Shown: positions 1-8,290 of the stretch, in pieces
Layout of the letters: each line of letters begins with the position of its first letter
Position numbering within the stretch: position 1 is the stretch's first letter
NCBI RefSeq assembly: GCF_003609995.1
Contig: NZ_AP018786.1
Location: forward strand, 878,001 to 942,000
Direction of reading: 5' to 3'
DNA: 64,000 nt
Source of the DNA: Sutterella megalosphaeroides
Lineage (GTDB): Bacteria > Pseudomonadota > Gammaproteobacteria > Burkholderiales > Burkholderiaceae_F
Program-made: the position numbers and the translations under genes
Notes under the pieces: generated by a model
What the model was told of the DNA's origin: nothing
What the model saw: only the letters and a program-made list of their open reading frames with translations
Database searches by the model: none

Positions 1-1931
1 CCGTTCCCGGCGACACGCCCCGAAAGACCGCGGTCGAACCCGCCGCGGCTCCGCAGGCGGTCGACGTCGGTACGGCCGAGCGCGTCGCCCGTCTGCAGGG
101 CGCGATCGGCGCGAGCGAAGCGGGGGACGCTCCCGACGAAGTCCCCTTCACGCGCGTCGAAGATCCGTTGCAGCTCGCGGACTTTGCGGCGCGTCTTGCG
201 GACGCCTCCGCGAAGAGCGAATTCCCCGCGGGCATTGCGCTTCACTTTGAGGGCGACTGCCGTCACGCGCGCCTTGCGGGCGTTGCGGTTGCGCTCTCGC
301 CCAAGGACGTGACCCTCGTTCTTGCGTCCGAGAGCCTTCCCGCCGAAGCGATTGCGGCGGGGCTTTCGGCATGGTTCGCGAGCGACGCTCCCAAGGTCTT
401 CCACGACGCGAAGACGATGCTTCACGTTCTCGCCGCCGCGGGGGTGCCCGTCGAAGGGCGGGTCGACGACACGATGCTCATGGACTACGTCGTCGAAGCG
501 CACGTGAAGCACGAGCTTCCGAAACTTGCCGCCCGCTACCTCGCCCGCACGATTCCGGAGCGCGACGTCGTGTTTGGGAAGGGCGCGAAGCGCAAAGTTT
601 GGACCGATGTGCCGCGCGAAGAGGTGGAAAAGCTCCTTGCCGAAGAAGCCGCGGCCGTTCGGGCGATTTCGTCCGTCTTGGGTTCGGTCCTTCACGCTGA
701 CGAAGTGCTTTGGCCTATTTACGACGAAATCGAGCGTCCGCTTCTCAAGGTCCTTTTCCGCATGGAAAATACGGGCGTTGCGGTGGACGGGTTCCTCCTT
801 GCGCGCGAATCCGAAGAGCTCGGGGTGCGTATCGATGCGCTCGAAGCCGAAGCGGAACGCGTCGCGGGAACCGCCTTCAACCTTTCGAGCCCGAAGCAGT
901 TGGGGAAGATCCTCTTCGAAGACCTGAAGCTCCCCGTTCTCAAGAAGACCCCGTCGGGGACGCCTTCGACGGACGAAGACGTCTTGACGGAGCTTGCGCT
1001 CGACTATCCGCTCCCGAAGATCGTGCTTGAACACCGTCGTTTGACGAAGCTGCGGAGCACGTACCTCGAAAAGCTCCCCCGCATGGCGGACCCCGTCGAC
1101 GGGCGCGTGCACACGACCTTCGGTCAGGCGACGGCCGTGACGGGGCGCTTGGCAAGCTCCGACCCGAACCTTCAGAACATTCCCGTTCGAACCGAAGAGG
1201 GTCGGCGCGTGCGCGAAGCGTTCGTCGCCGAGCGGGGCTCCGTCATCGTGTCCGCGGACTACTCGCAGGTGGAGTTGCGCATCATGGCGCACCTATCGAA
1301 GGACCGGGGGCTTCTCGATGCGTTTGCGCGCGGCGAAGACATCCACCGTTCGACCGCAGCCGAAGTCTTCGGTCGTCCGATCGAAGCGGTGACGCCCGAC
1401 GAGCGCCGCATGGCGAAGGTGATCAACTTCGGTCTCATCTACGGGATGAGCGCCTTCGGTCTCGCGCAGAATCTCGGGATCGACCGGCGTGTCGCCGCCA
1501 ACTACATCGACGCCTACTTCACGCGCTATCCGGGCGTGAAGCGCTACATGGACGAAATGCGCGCGCTCGCGCACGAGCAGGGGTTCGTCGAAACCGTGTT
1601 CGGTCGCCGACTCTGGATTCCCGACATCAAGAGCGGTCGCAAGCCCGTGCAGGCTGCGGCCGAACGTGCGGCCATCAACGCCCCCATGCAGGGGACGGCC
1701 GCCGACGTCATCAAGAAGGCGATGATTGTGGTGGACGCGTGGCTGCGCGAACGCAAGCTCGGCGCCCGACTCGTCCTTCAGGTGCACGACGAACTCATCC
1801 TCGAAGTGCCCGAGGGCGAGGTCGAACTCGTGAAGACCGAAGTGCCGAAGCTCATGCGCGAGGCGGCCGATCTTGACGTGCCCCTCATCGCCGAAGTGGG
1901 CTCGGGCGAGAGCTGGGAGGCTGCGCACTGA
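1..1931 (+). CDS. polA: DNA polymerase I, 3' part of the gene (5' end outside window)
   Basis: The reading frame is open from the first bases (nt 3) with no start required, so the N-terminal 5'-3' nuclease domain lies upstream of the window. What is visible is the exonuclease-like domain and the complete family A polymerase domain. Motif A reads SADYSQVELRI (about nt 1250-1285), motif B RRMAKVINFGLIYG and motif C QVHDELILEV, with the catalytic Asp residues present. The enzyme fills gaps and replaces RNA primers during repair and lagging-strand synthesis. The proofreading domain looks dead: the position of the DxE motif reads HFEGD, the second Asp motif reads KTMLHVL, and no third Asp motif is visible. 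A bidirectional terminator follows directly. The family call is certain; loss of proofreading is inferred from by-eye alignment with E. coli Pol I. Confidence 0.97.
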   Translation, partial: VPGDTPRKTAVEPAAAPQAVDVGTAERVARLQGAIGASEAGDAPDEVPFTRVEDPLQLADFAARLADASAKSEFPAGIALHFEGDCRHARLAGVAVALSPKDVTLVLASESLPAEAIAAGLSAWFASDAPKVFHDAKTMLHVLAAAGVPVEGRVDDTMLMDYVVEAHVKHELPKLAARYLARTIPERDVVFGKGAKRKVWTDVPREEVEKLLAEEAAAVRAISSVLGSVLHADEVLWPIYDEIERPLLKVLFRMENTGVAVDGFLLARESEELGVRIDALEAEAERVAGTAFNLSSPKQLGKILFEDLKLPVLKKTPSGTPSTDEDVLTELALDYPLPKIVLEHRRLTKLRSTYLEKLPRMADPVDGRVHTTFGQATAVTGRLASSDPNLQNIPVRTEEGRRVREAFVAERGSVIVSADYSQVELRIMAHLSKDRGLLDAFARGEDIHRSTAAEVFGRPIEAVTPDERRMAKVINFGLIYGMSAFGLAQNLGIDRRVAANYIDAYFTRYPGVKRYMDEMRALAHEQGFVETVFGRRLWIPDIKSGRKPVQAAAERAAINAPMQGTAADVIKKAMIVVDAWLRERKLGARLVLQVHDELILEVPEGEVELVKTEVPKLMREAADLDVPLIAEVGSGESWEAAH

Positions 1932-1956
1932 CCTTCCTCCCTGCGTGAGACGCACA

Positions 1957-1996
1957 TGAAAAAAGGGGAACCCCCGCGGGGGGTCCCCTTTTCTCA
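1957..1996. terminator. Bidirectional rho-independent terminator between polA and the META lipoprotein gene
   Basis: Stem AAAAGGGGAACCCCC with complementary GGGGGTCCCCTTTT, with A and T runs on either side, so it can end transcription from both convergent genes. Confidence 0.85.
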
Positions 1997-2017
1997 AATC
2001 GGTGTCGAGCTCTCGGC

Positions 2018-2458
2018 TTATTTGCAGTTCCCGGCCTTTTCCGGAACGAGCGTCACGAGCTTTTCTTCGTCCTTCGACCAGAGCGTGATCCCTTCGCCTT
2101 CGCTCGTCACGAACGCCACCTGATTGAGGATGCCGAGGAACTTCTGCTCGACTTCCATGAATTCGGGGGCGCACATCTTCATCGTGGAGCCGAGCGGGCC
2201 CATGGTGATGGCCTTGCCTTCGAGCTTCCAGCCGCCGATCAGGTTGTTGCAGCCGGCGTTCCCAGAGACGCGGCCGTCGGCGCCGAACGTGATCGAGGGC
2301 GGGAGTTCGCAGTTTTCGCTCACGGCTTCGGCCCACATGAAGGTCTTGCCGGCGAGTTCGGGGGCGTTGCCCGCGGGGCCTTCCTGGCCGCCGGTCGAGG
2401 CGCAACCCGCGGCGAGAAGCGTGGCGGCGAGAGCGGCGCAAATCTTGATCTTGGTCAT
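2018..2458 (-). CDS. META-domain lipoprotein (HslJ-like)
   Basis: 146 aa. It begins with a lipoprotein signal (LLAAGC around residues 13-18, Cys followed by AST), so it is probably anchored in the envelope. The rest matches the META domain seen in HslJ and related proteins: GRVSGNAGCNNLIGGWK, then a MKMC segment and a hydrophobic end. The ATG at 2458 was chosen because it starts the signal peptide and has GGAG at a suitable distance upstream; longer in-frame extensions lack any sign of coding. In E. coli HslJ is a heat-inducible protein linked to novobiocin resistance, but META proteins have no general assigned reaction. It is transcribed towards polA and shares its terminator. Confidence 0.88.
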   Translation of the reverse strand: MTKIKICAALAATLLAAGCASTGGQEGPAGNAPELAGKTFMWAEAVSENCELPPSITFGADGRVSGNAGCNNLIGGWKLEGKAITMGPLGSTMKMCAPEFMEVEQKFLGILNQVAFVTSEGEGITLWSKDEEKLVTLVPEKAGNCK

Positions 2459-2933
2459 GTTGTTTGTCTCCGTAGGAAAGTTCCGCCCGACCGTATCGGA
2501 CGGGACGAGTCGGACGTGCGGCTTGCGCACGGCCGTTGGCGTCGGTTGTCGACGTTTCCCGGGCACCCGTTCGGTCCCCGAGGTTCTCTTCTTCTTTCGA
2601 AGGGGCGGGCGAAAAGCGCCGGGAAGCCCCGAGGCTTCGCTTTTGTCCCCGCCCGCAATCGTACACCGTGTCGCCCGTCGGACAAAGGGGGCGGGCGACG
2701 GAGTCAACATCCGGAAACAAATCGGGTCGCCCGTCGAACAAGCGTTTCCCCTCCGTTAACGTCCTCAGTTGCTTTGCCGCAGGGCATATCTTTTGCGCTT
2801 TGACAGGCACCGCCCGCAAAGTCGGAACCGAACGGATCGACAATGCTCTTCGTAGGACTCTCGGATCGGATGTTGCGGGCGAGAAGAGGCCCGCCGATTC
2901 GAGGCGAAACTGTTTACTAGTGGGGGTAGAAAA
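2459..2933. other. Divergent intergenic region
   Basis: About 475 bases between the META lipoprotein gene (left) and the BOF gene (right). It must hold both promoters. I see no convincing -35/-10 pair, no repeat and no credible small gene. Confidence 0.6.
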
Positions 2934-3284
2934 ATGAGAAAGGCGTTCGTACTTCTGGGGCTTGTCGCCGCGCTCAGCTGCGCGACGGCGTCGGCCGAAA
3001 TCGTGGTGCCGCACCGCATCCATCCGACGATCGATACGGTCTCGGAGGTGCTCGCTTCGGGGAAGGACGAAGATTGGGTGATGCTCACGGGCGCGCTCGT
3101 ACGCAAGGAACGCGCGAACGAATACGTCTTCCGTGATTCGACGGGCGAAATCAAGGCGACGGTGCTGAGCGACGTTTTCGCGGGGCGCGTGCTCCACTCC
3201 GATCAGACGGTCCGCGCCGTGGCCCGCGTCTCGCGCCCGCCCTTTGAAACGCCGACCATCGACATCGAACGCATCGACGAATAA
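2934..3284 (+). CDS. Periplasmic OB-fold protein, BOF/YgiW-YdeI family
   Basis: 116 aa with a clear Sec signal peptide (cleavage near ATASA-EI). The mature part fits the bacterial OB-fold (BOF) family typified by E. coli YgiW and YdeI: a strand pattern around VMLTGALVRK, YVFRDSTGEI and VRAVARVSR. Such proteins are periplasmic and linked to stress tolerance, with no known enzymatic reaction. The ATG at 2934 has GGGGG about eight bases upstream. A second member of this family lies at 21119-21529 on the other strand, with low identity by eye. It appears monocistronic. Confidence 0.85.
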   Translation: MRKAFVLLGLVAALSCATASAEIVVPHRIHPTIDTVSEVLASGKDEDWVMLTGALVRKERANEYVFRDSTGEIKATVLSDVFAGRVLHSDQTVRAVARVSRPPFETPTIDIERIDE

Positions 3285-3693
3285 TTCGCGTGCTGCACGG
3301 GTGATAAAGCGGATAAGGGAAAACCCCCGAAATACCCCCGAAAGTCGCGGGATACACTCGGGAGGAATTCGTTGGTTTTCCCCGAAGATTTGCCGGGCTT
3401 TTATGCTCGGTTTATCTTGAAAACACGCCGAATAAAGCCGAATTAAACCGAATGGTGCCGCAGTTTGCCGAAAGGGCGACGAACGAATGGGTTCGATCCC
3501 GAAGCGAAAAAACGGTCTGATCGGCGGCATTGCGGTTTTATTCGTCGTGTGCGGTTTATTGCCTTTTCGTGCTCGGCACGATGCGGGAAAAGCGCCTCGG
3601 GAATACCGGCGAAATCGGTTTCGGCCGGACGGCAGGATGTCGTTCGGGTGACGCAAATCGGCCGAACGGCCTTTGAGAAGAACGATTTCCGAC
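3285..3693 (+). other. Intergenic leader of the secreted-protein cluster
   Basis: About 410 bases, locally A+T-richer than its surroundings around 3300-3460. It contains several short near-repeats of the type GCCGAA/ACCGAA between about 3425 and 3480. I cannot assign a promoter or a small gene with confidence. Confidence 0.5.
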
Positions 3694-4914
3694 ATGCTTT
3701 TCTCCCGACGTCTTTTCCTCGCGCTCTGCGCGAGCGGAGCGCTCGCGGGTTGCAGCGAGACGCTCCCGACGAAGCGCCGCTCGCCCGTGGCGGCGCTCGA
3801 GCCCGTCAACGTGCAGTTTGCGGGCGTTTCTTTCAGCGGGGACTTCAAGGACAACGAAGCCCATACGCCGTACGCCTACGCCGTTTCGAAGGAGGTGGAT
3901 TTCGACGCGATTTTCCGTCGCAAATTGGCGGCCGTCGATCCGACGAGTTTCAAGAATTTCCGCCTCACGACCGACAATGCGGGCGCTCGAACGACGGATG
4001 TCGGAGCGCAGGCTTTCACGCTCGCCATCGACCTTGAAACCGTGACCGTGAGTCGCTTGGGCAAGAACGAATACAAGGTGATTCTGGACCTCTACGCGAG
4101 CCTTCTCTTTTTCGATTTTTACGAAAAGAAAGTGCTCAACACGCGCCCGATTCACTTGCAGTACGTGACGCTCGAAGCCTCCAAGCCGGGGAAAAAGCGC
4201 TTGCAGGAACTCATGCGCGGCATGTTCACCGGGGGCCTCTCCGGGCTCGATCGCGACCTCTTCGACGTGGCCGTCGAACGACTTCAGACGCTCGAACTCC
4301 TTTCGGGCGACGCGGGCGCGCGCCTCAAGGTGCGCAACGTCACCGTGCACGAGCGCACCGCAGAGGCGCTCCGCTCGGCGGGTATCAAGGCGGACGAACT
4401 CGAAACGCTCTGCGCGCAGCTCGTCACGCGTTCGCTCGTCGACACGCTCGGTCAGCCGATGCTCCCCTACACGAAGGGGCAGGCAATCGGCGCCAAGATG
4501 AGCGGGCGGTTCGTGAACGGCGACGCCTACGCGCTTGTCATTCCCGACGGCGACTACGGGATCGATCTGCAAATCGAGTCGCTTCGCACCGAGCGGCTTC
4601 CCGAAACGGACGAGCGGACCTACGAGCAGGCCTTCTTCACGTTCGTCACGATCTCGGCCTATCAGCCCGATCTCGGCAAAACCTACTTCAAAGAAACCCT
4701 GCGTGGCGTCGGAACGGCGCTCCTGCTTCAGGGGCAGGAGCCCGGCCTCAAAGCCAGCTACCTCGAAACGCTCGTTCGCCTTTTCGACGGGTTCGCTCGC
4801 AACATCGAAAAGCCCGAGGACGAGTGGACGGAGAGCGCCGTGCCGCCCGAGCGCGTCGGAACGCTCGAAACCCAATTCGAACAACTTGAGGAAATGCTCG
4901 AAAAATGTCGCTGA
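3694..4914 (+). CDS. Lipoprotein of unknown function, first gene of the envelope cluster
   Basis: 406 aa. An N-terminal RR followed by a hydrophobic stretch and the lipobox LAGC (Cys about residue 19) mark it as a lipoprotein. No domain is recognised. The body is mixed alpha/beta with no internal membrane segment and ends in a charged helix (EQLEEMLEKC). The ATG at 3694 begins the signal peptide; a TTG seven codons earlier is possible but less likely. The stop codon lies inside the next gene (10-base overlap), so the two are probably translationally coupled. All five genes 3694-9533 encode exported proteins, suggesting a shared envelope task. Function unknown. Confidence 0.8.
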   Translation: MLFSRRLFLALCASGALAGCSETLPTKRRSPVAALEPVNVQFAGVSFSGDFKDNEAHTPYAYAVSKEVDFDAIFRRKLAAVDPTSFKNFRLTTDNAGARTTDVGAQAFTLAIDLETVTVSRLGKNEYKVILDLYASLLFFDFYEKKVLNTRPIHLQYVTLEASKPGKKRLQELMRGMFTGGLSGLDRDLFDVAVERLQTLELLSGDAGARLKVRNVTVHERTAEALRSAGIKADELETLCAQLVTRSLVDTLGQPMLPYTKGQAIGAKMSGRFVNGDAYALVIPDGDYGIDLQIESLRTERLPETDERTYEQAFFTFVTISAYQPDLGKTYFKETLRGVGTALLLQGQEPGLKASYLETLVRLFDGFARNIEKPEDEWTESAVPPERVGTLETQFEQLEEMLEKCR

Positions 4915-6005
4915 AAACTCTTTACGCCGCGCTCGGCACCGCGCTTCTCGTTGCGGGTACGGTTTCTACGCCCGCTTCGGCCGTCGAAGTGAAGGCCACC
5001 GCCACGGTCCCCTATGAGGCGGGGCTCTTTTCGAAGAACCCCACCGACGAAGAAAAGGCGCGTGCCGTCGCCGAAGCCAAACTCGGTGCGATCAAGGAAT
5101 GGTCCGCGTCGCTTTCCCCGGCGCAGCAGCGCCTCTACGCCAAGATCGAGCCTCAGGTGCTCTCTCAGGTCGACCGCTACATTTCGAGCTGGGTGATCGT
5201 GGCCGAGGATCAGGATCGCGGGTTGAAGACCCTCACGCTCGTCGTTCGCGCGAACGTGAACGACAAACTCCTGCGCAGCGAAATGACCGCGCTCGCGGGC
5301 GACGCCGCAGCGCCCGCTCCGGCCGCGGAAGGCCTGATGGCGTCGCTTTTCGTCGCGCGCCTCACGAATTCGAGCACCGCGTTCGAGGCGAAGGTTTCGA
5401 AAGCGAGCGAATCGCAGTCGCAGCGTTCGGCGTCGGCTTCCGGGAGCGGCTCGGGTGTTGAGGAAAGCGCCGAAGAACGTCGTCTCACGACGACGGGCGG
5501 AAGCACCTCCCGCAAGAGCGCGAAGGAAACCTACACGTACCTGTCGAGCGCCGACTTCGACGCCGCCTTCAATGCCGAAATGACGCAGCTCGGGTACGAA
5601 TCCTCCACGTACGGCGACGTCTACGAAACCTGCTCGGGCGGCCCTGCCGTCGAGGCGGTCGAACGCGAATTCATCGCGAAAAACGACATTTCCTCGAAGT
5701 CGAGGAACGGCATGTTCAACGCTGCCCGCGCCTGCGACGTCACGTACTTCACGGTCGGCAACATGGACGTCTCGGTTCCCTACACCGACAGCGTCACCGG
5801 GAACCTCAAGGTCTACGTGTCCGTTTCGGGTCGCGTCTACGACATCACGAAGAAACTCCCGCGCACGCTTGCCTCGGTCGGGCCCATCCTCGCGACGGGC
5901 TTCGGCGAAGACGAAGCGAGTGCGCGCCGCGCGGCGCTTGCCGAAGCCGCAAAACTCGCGGGTCAGGCGGTGGCCGACACGCTTCGCAGCAAGAACGTTC
6001 GCTGA
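4905..6005 (+). CDS. Secreted protein with a FlgT-N/LPP20-like N-terminal region
   Basis: 366 aa with a Sec signal peptide (cleavage near TPASA-VE). After it comes a helix-rich segment beginning ATATVPYEAG, in which many Ala and Glu residues precede VLSQVDRYISSW and a strand TLTLVVRANVNDKLL. This resembles the N-terminal fold of FlgT and LPP20-type proteins, although I can only judge this by pattern. A Ser-rich low-complexity stretch follows (roughly residues 160-190). The second half ends with repeated Ala-Arg helices (SARRAALAEAAKLAG). It overlaps the upstream lipoprotein gene by 10 bases. Probably periplasmic; role unknown. Confidence 0.78.
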   Translation: MSLKTLYAALGTALLVAGTVSTPASAVEVKATATVPYEAGLFSKNPTDEEKARAVAEAKLGAIKEWSASLSPAQQRLYAKIEPQVLSQVDRYISSWVIVAEDQDRGLKTLTLVVRANVNDKLLRSEMTALAGDAAAPAPAAEGLMASLFVARLTNSSTAFEAKVSKASESQSQRSASASGSGSGVEESAEERRLTTTGGSTSRKSAKETYTYLSSADFDAAFNAEMTQLGYESSTYGDVYETCSGGPAVEAVEREFIAKNDISSKSRNGMFNAARACDVTYFTVGNMDVSVPYTDSVTGNLKVYVSVSGRVYDITKKLPRTLASVGPILATGFGEDEASARRAALAEAAKLAGQAVADTLRSKNVR

Positions 6006-6062
6006 TGCGTTCGTCGAACTGTTTTTTTTATTTTCACCACTTGAACATCCAAAGGAACTCCA

Positions 6063-6752
6063 ATGAAAAAGACTCTTCTCGCCGTGCTTTTCTCCGCCGC
6101 CATCCTTTCCCCGGCCGCTCAGGCGTTCGACCTCGGGGGGCTCGCGAGCAAGGCGGGTGCCGTCGCGGGTGCCGTGCAGGGCACGCCCTCGGCGCTGATG
6201 GACGAACAGGCCGCGCTCGTTGCGAGCTACACGAAGGCGTCCGTCAAGGTGCTTGAAGCGCAGCAGATCTTCGCGAACGCGCTCAACCTGAAGAAAGATT
6301 CCGAAAGCCTCTCCAAGGTGATTTCGAGCCTTCAGAGCGGCAACCTTTCGACCTCGGACATCGATGCCGTCAAGGCGCAGAGCGCTTCGATGAACGACAA
6401 GGTGGTGTCCATTCTGAAGGAAAAGCAGAAGCTCACCGACGCGCAGAAGAAGGAACTCACGAACGGTGCGCTGGCCTACGCCGAAGGCGCCGTTTTCTCC
6501 GCCGCCACCGTGGCCGCCGCGAAGAAGTTCGGTACGTCCGCCGCCGACGCCATGAAGAGCGCCGACGTGGCCGGCAAGGCCCTCATTGCGAAGGACGTCG
6601 CCGCGGGCGTCGCCCTCTCGACGAAGTTCCCGGGCCAGGCGGTCGAACTCGTGAAGGGCGGCAAGCAGATGTTCGAACTGATGCAGTCGAACGGCGTTGA
6701 CACGAAGGCTGCGGTCACGAAGTTGAACGACGCCGCTCAGTTCAAGCTCTGA
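6063..6752 (+). CDS. Small secreted helical protein of unknown function
   Basis: 229 aa with a standard Sec signal peptide (MKKTLLAVLF start, cleavage after AAQA). The mature protein is almost entirely predicted helix, rich in Ala, Lys and Ser, lacks Cys and aromatic-rich cores, and has no membrane segment. I recognise no family with certainty. It starts 57 bases after the preceding gene; that gap is A+T-rich and a purine-rich AAAGGA precedes the ATG. A hairpin follows it, so it may be the end of one transcript or a point of partial read-through into the next gene. Confidence 0.78.
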   Translation: MKKTLLAVLFSAAILSPAAQAFDLGGLASKAGAVAGAVQGTPSALMDEQAALVASYTKASVKVLEAQQIFANALNLKKDSESLSKVISSLQSGNLSTSDIDAVKAQSASMNDKVVSILKEKQKLTDAQKKELTNGALAYAEGAVFSAATVAAAKKFGTSAADAMKSADVAGKALIAKDVAAGVALSTKFPGQAVELVKGGKQMFELMQSNGVDTKAAVTKLNDAAQFKL

Positions 6753-6776
6753 TAGGACCGAACGGTCAATCCACGG

Positions 6777-6813
6777 AAAGCGCCCCGCCCGAGCGGTTCG
6801 GCCGGGGCGTTTC
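6777..6813 (+). terminator. Hairpin inside the envelope cluster (terminator or attenuator)
   Basis: Stem GCGCCCCG pairing with CGGGGCG, loop about 15 bases, followed by TTTCC rather than a long T run. It sits in the 92-base gap between the third and fourth cluster genes. Confidence 0.55.
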
Positions 6814-6844
6814 CATCTCGGAACGCTTTTTTGGGAAATACGAC

Positions 6845-8290
6845 ATGCTGAAGACCCAAGTGTTCGCGGCGCTTGCCGCACTCTTCGTGATGGGCGGTGC
6901 ACCGGTTCGGGCCGCGGAAGCGCCCGTCGCTCCCGCCGCCGATGCCACGAACGCGGGCGAACCCGCGCCCGTCGAAACGGCCGTCAACGAAACGGACGCC
7001 TTCTTCGGAGCGGGCTCCGAAATCGACAAGGTCTACCAGGAATGGTTGGATTCGGCGAGCGCGAAGACGCTCGAAGGTTGCAAGAAAAAGGGACGCGACC
7101 TCTCGCAGCCCGAATGCCGTCTGGAGCAGATCATCTACACGGGCGACGCCACGGTGACCGCGGAAAAGACCGACCCGAAGTGGATCGAACGTCGACAGCT
7201 CGCCTTCATGGAAGCGAGCCTCAACGCGCTCGCGCAGTTTGCCGAAGGGCAGAGCCTCACGAACAGCGTTGAAAGCCTGCGCGAATACGTTCAGGACGAT
7301 CGGCCCATTCCCGAAGATCCGTTCCGCGCCAAGGGTCGCATCTCGGAAATGCTCGACAAGGTCATGGCGCTCGGCGATGCGATGCTCAACAAGTACCTGA
7401 ACGACTACGGGGTCGATCCGGCCGCCTACGCGGCGCTTCCTCAGGAAGAGCGCAAGAAGATGCTCGAATTGAAGCTCACGTCCCGCAGCACCATGCGGGC
7501 CGCGGCCGAGATGACGGGGCTCGTGCCGCTCATGACCTTCGAAGGCTCGGACGGTCGGGGCGGTCATGTCGTGCGCGTCGTCTACGTGGCGTCGCCCGAA
7601 CGCGTGAGTACCGCAAAGAGCATCCTTCGCAATCAGGCGAAGATCGGCCCGAACGACGCGAAGAAGAACCCGCGCGGGGTCGCACGCTTCTACGAACTTC
7701 CCCCCGAAAAGCTCTTCACGGCGTACGGCGTTCGCATGGTCTACGACGAAGAAGGCTACCCGGTACTTCTTGCCTACGGCCAGAGCGGCGTGGAAAAGAC
7801 GCCCGACAAGAATCTTCAGGGGATGCTCATCACCCAGGCGCGCAACGACGCCCGCAGCGCCGCCATCAATCAATTGACGCTCCTTTTGCAGTCGTCCGTG
7901 GCGAAGAAAGCGGCGCGCTCGAGCGTGAGCACTCTGGCGAGCGAAGCCGTGAAGGTGCGCAACGCCGACGGGTCGGTGGCCTCGAAGCAGGAAACCGAAA
8001 ATACGCTGTATAAGCAGGTCGAAGAAGCGACCTCGGTGACGGGCCGCATCAGCAACTTCGCGGGCGTTCGCGTCGTGAAGACCTGGCAGTGGGTCGAACC
8101 GCAGAGCCACCTCCCCGTCGTGGGCGCTGTCGTCATGTGGTCGCCCAAGACCGCTTCGGTGTCCGAGGCCATCGCTACGGCCCGTCCCACGAGCCCGAGC
8201 GCTCCGGCTCCCGCTGCGGCCGCCAAGCCCGCCGTGAAGGAAAAGAGCGGCGTGTCTTCCGGACTGGAGGCGGACGACTATGAATTTTAA
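6845..8290 (+). CDS. Large secreted protein of unknown function
   Basis: 481 aa with a Sec signal peptide (cleavage near PVRAAEA) and an Ala/Pro-rich spacer. A helical region follows, containing the lone CKKKGRDLSQPEC Cys pair, then a mixed region (MTFEGSDGRGGHVVRVVYVA, VVKTWQWVEPQSH) that looks like a stable domain. An Ala/Pro tail ends in the acidic LEADDYEF. I recognise no named domain with confidence. Its last 11 bases overlap the start of the next gene in another frame, so the two products are likely made together. The AAATACGAC before the ATG is a weak ribosome site. Confidence 0.75.
   Translation: MLKTQVFAALAALFVMGGAPVRAAEAPVAPAADATNAGEPAPVETAVNETDAFFGAGSEIDKVYQEWLDSASAKTLEGCKKKGRDLSQPECRLEQIIYTGDATVTAEKTDPKWIERRQLAFMEASLNALAQFAEGQSLTNSVESLREYVQDDRPIPEDPFRAKGRISEMLDKVMALGDAMLNKYLNDYGVDPAAYAALPQEERKKMLELKLTSRSTMRAAAEMTGLVPLMTFEGSDGRGGHVVRVVYVASPERVSTAKSILRNQAKIGPNDAKKNPRGVARFYELPPEKLFTAYGVRMVYDEEGYPVLLAYGQSGVEKTPDKNLQGMLITQARNDARSAAINQLTLLLQSSVAKKAARSSVSTLASEAVKVRNADGSVASKQETENTLYKQVEEATSVTGRISNFAGVRVVKTWQWVEPQSHLPVVGAVVMWSPKTASVSEAIATARPTSPSAPAPAAAAKPAVKEKSGVSSGLEADDYEF

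Noticed and set aside
3480-3500. Short GGTTCGATCCC-like sequence, considered as part of a tRNA gene
   Set aside because: No acceptor stem, D-arm or anticodon arm can be drawn around it.
1293-3854. Long open frame on the minus strand across polA and two small genes
   Set aside because: It overlaps well-supported genes throughout, has no homology-like motifs and is a by-product of high GC.
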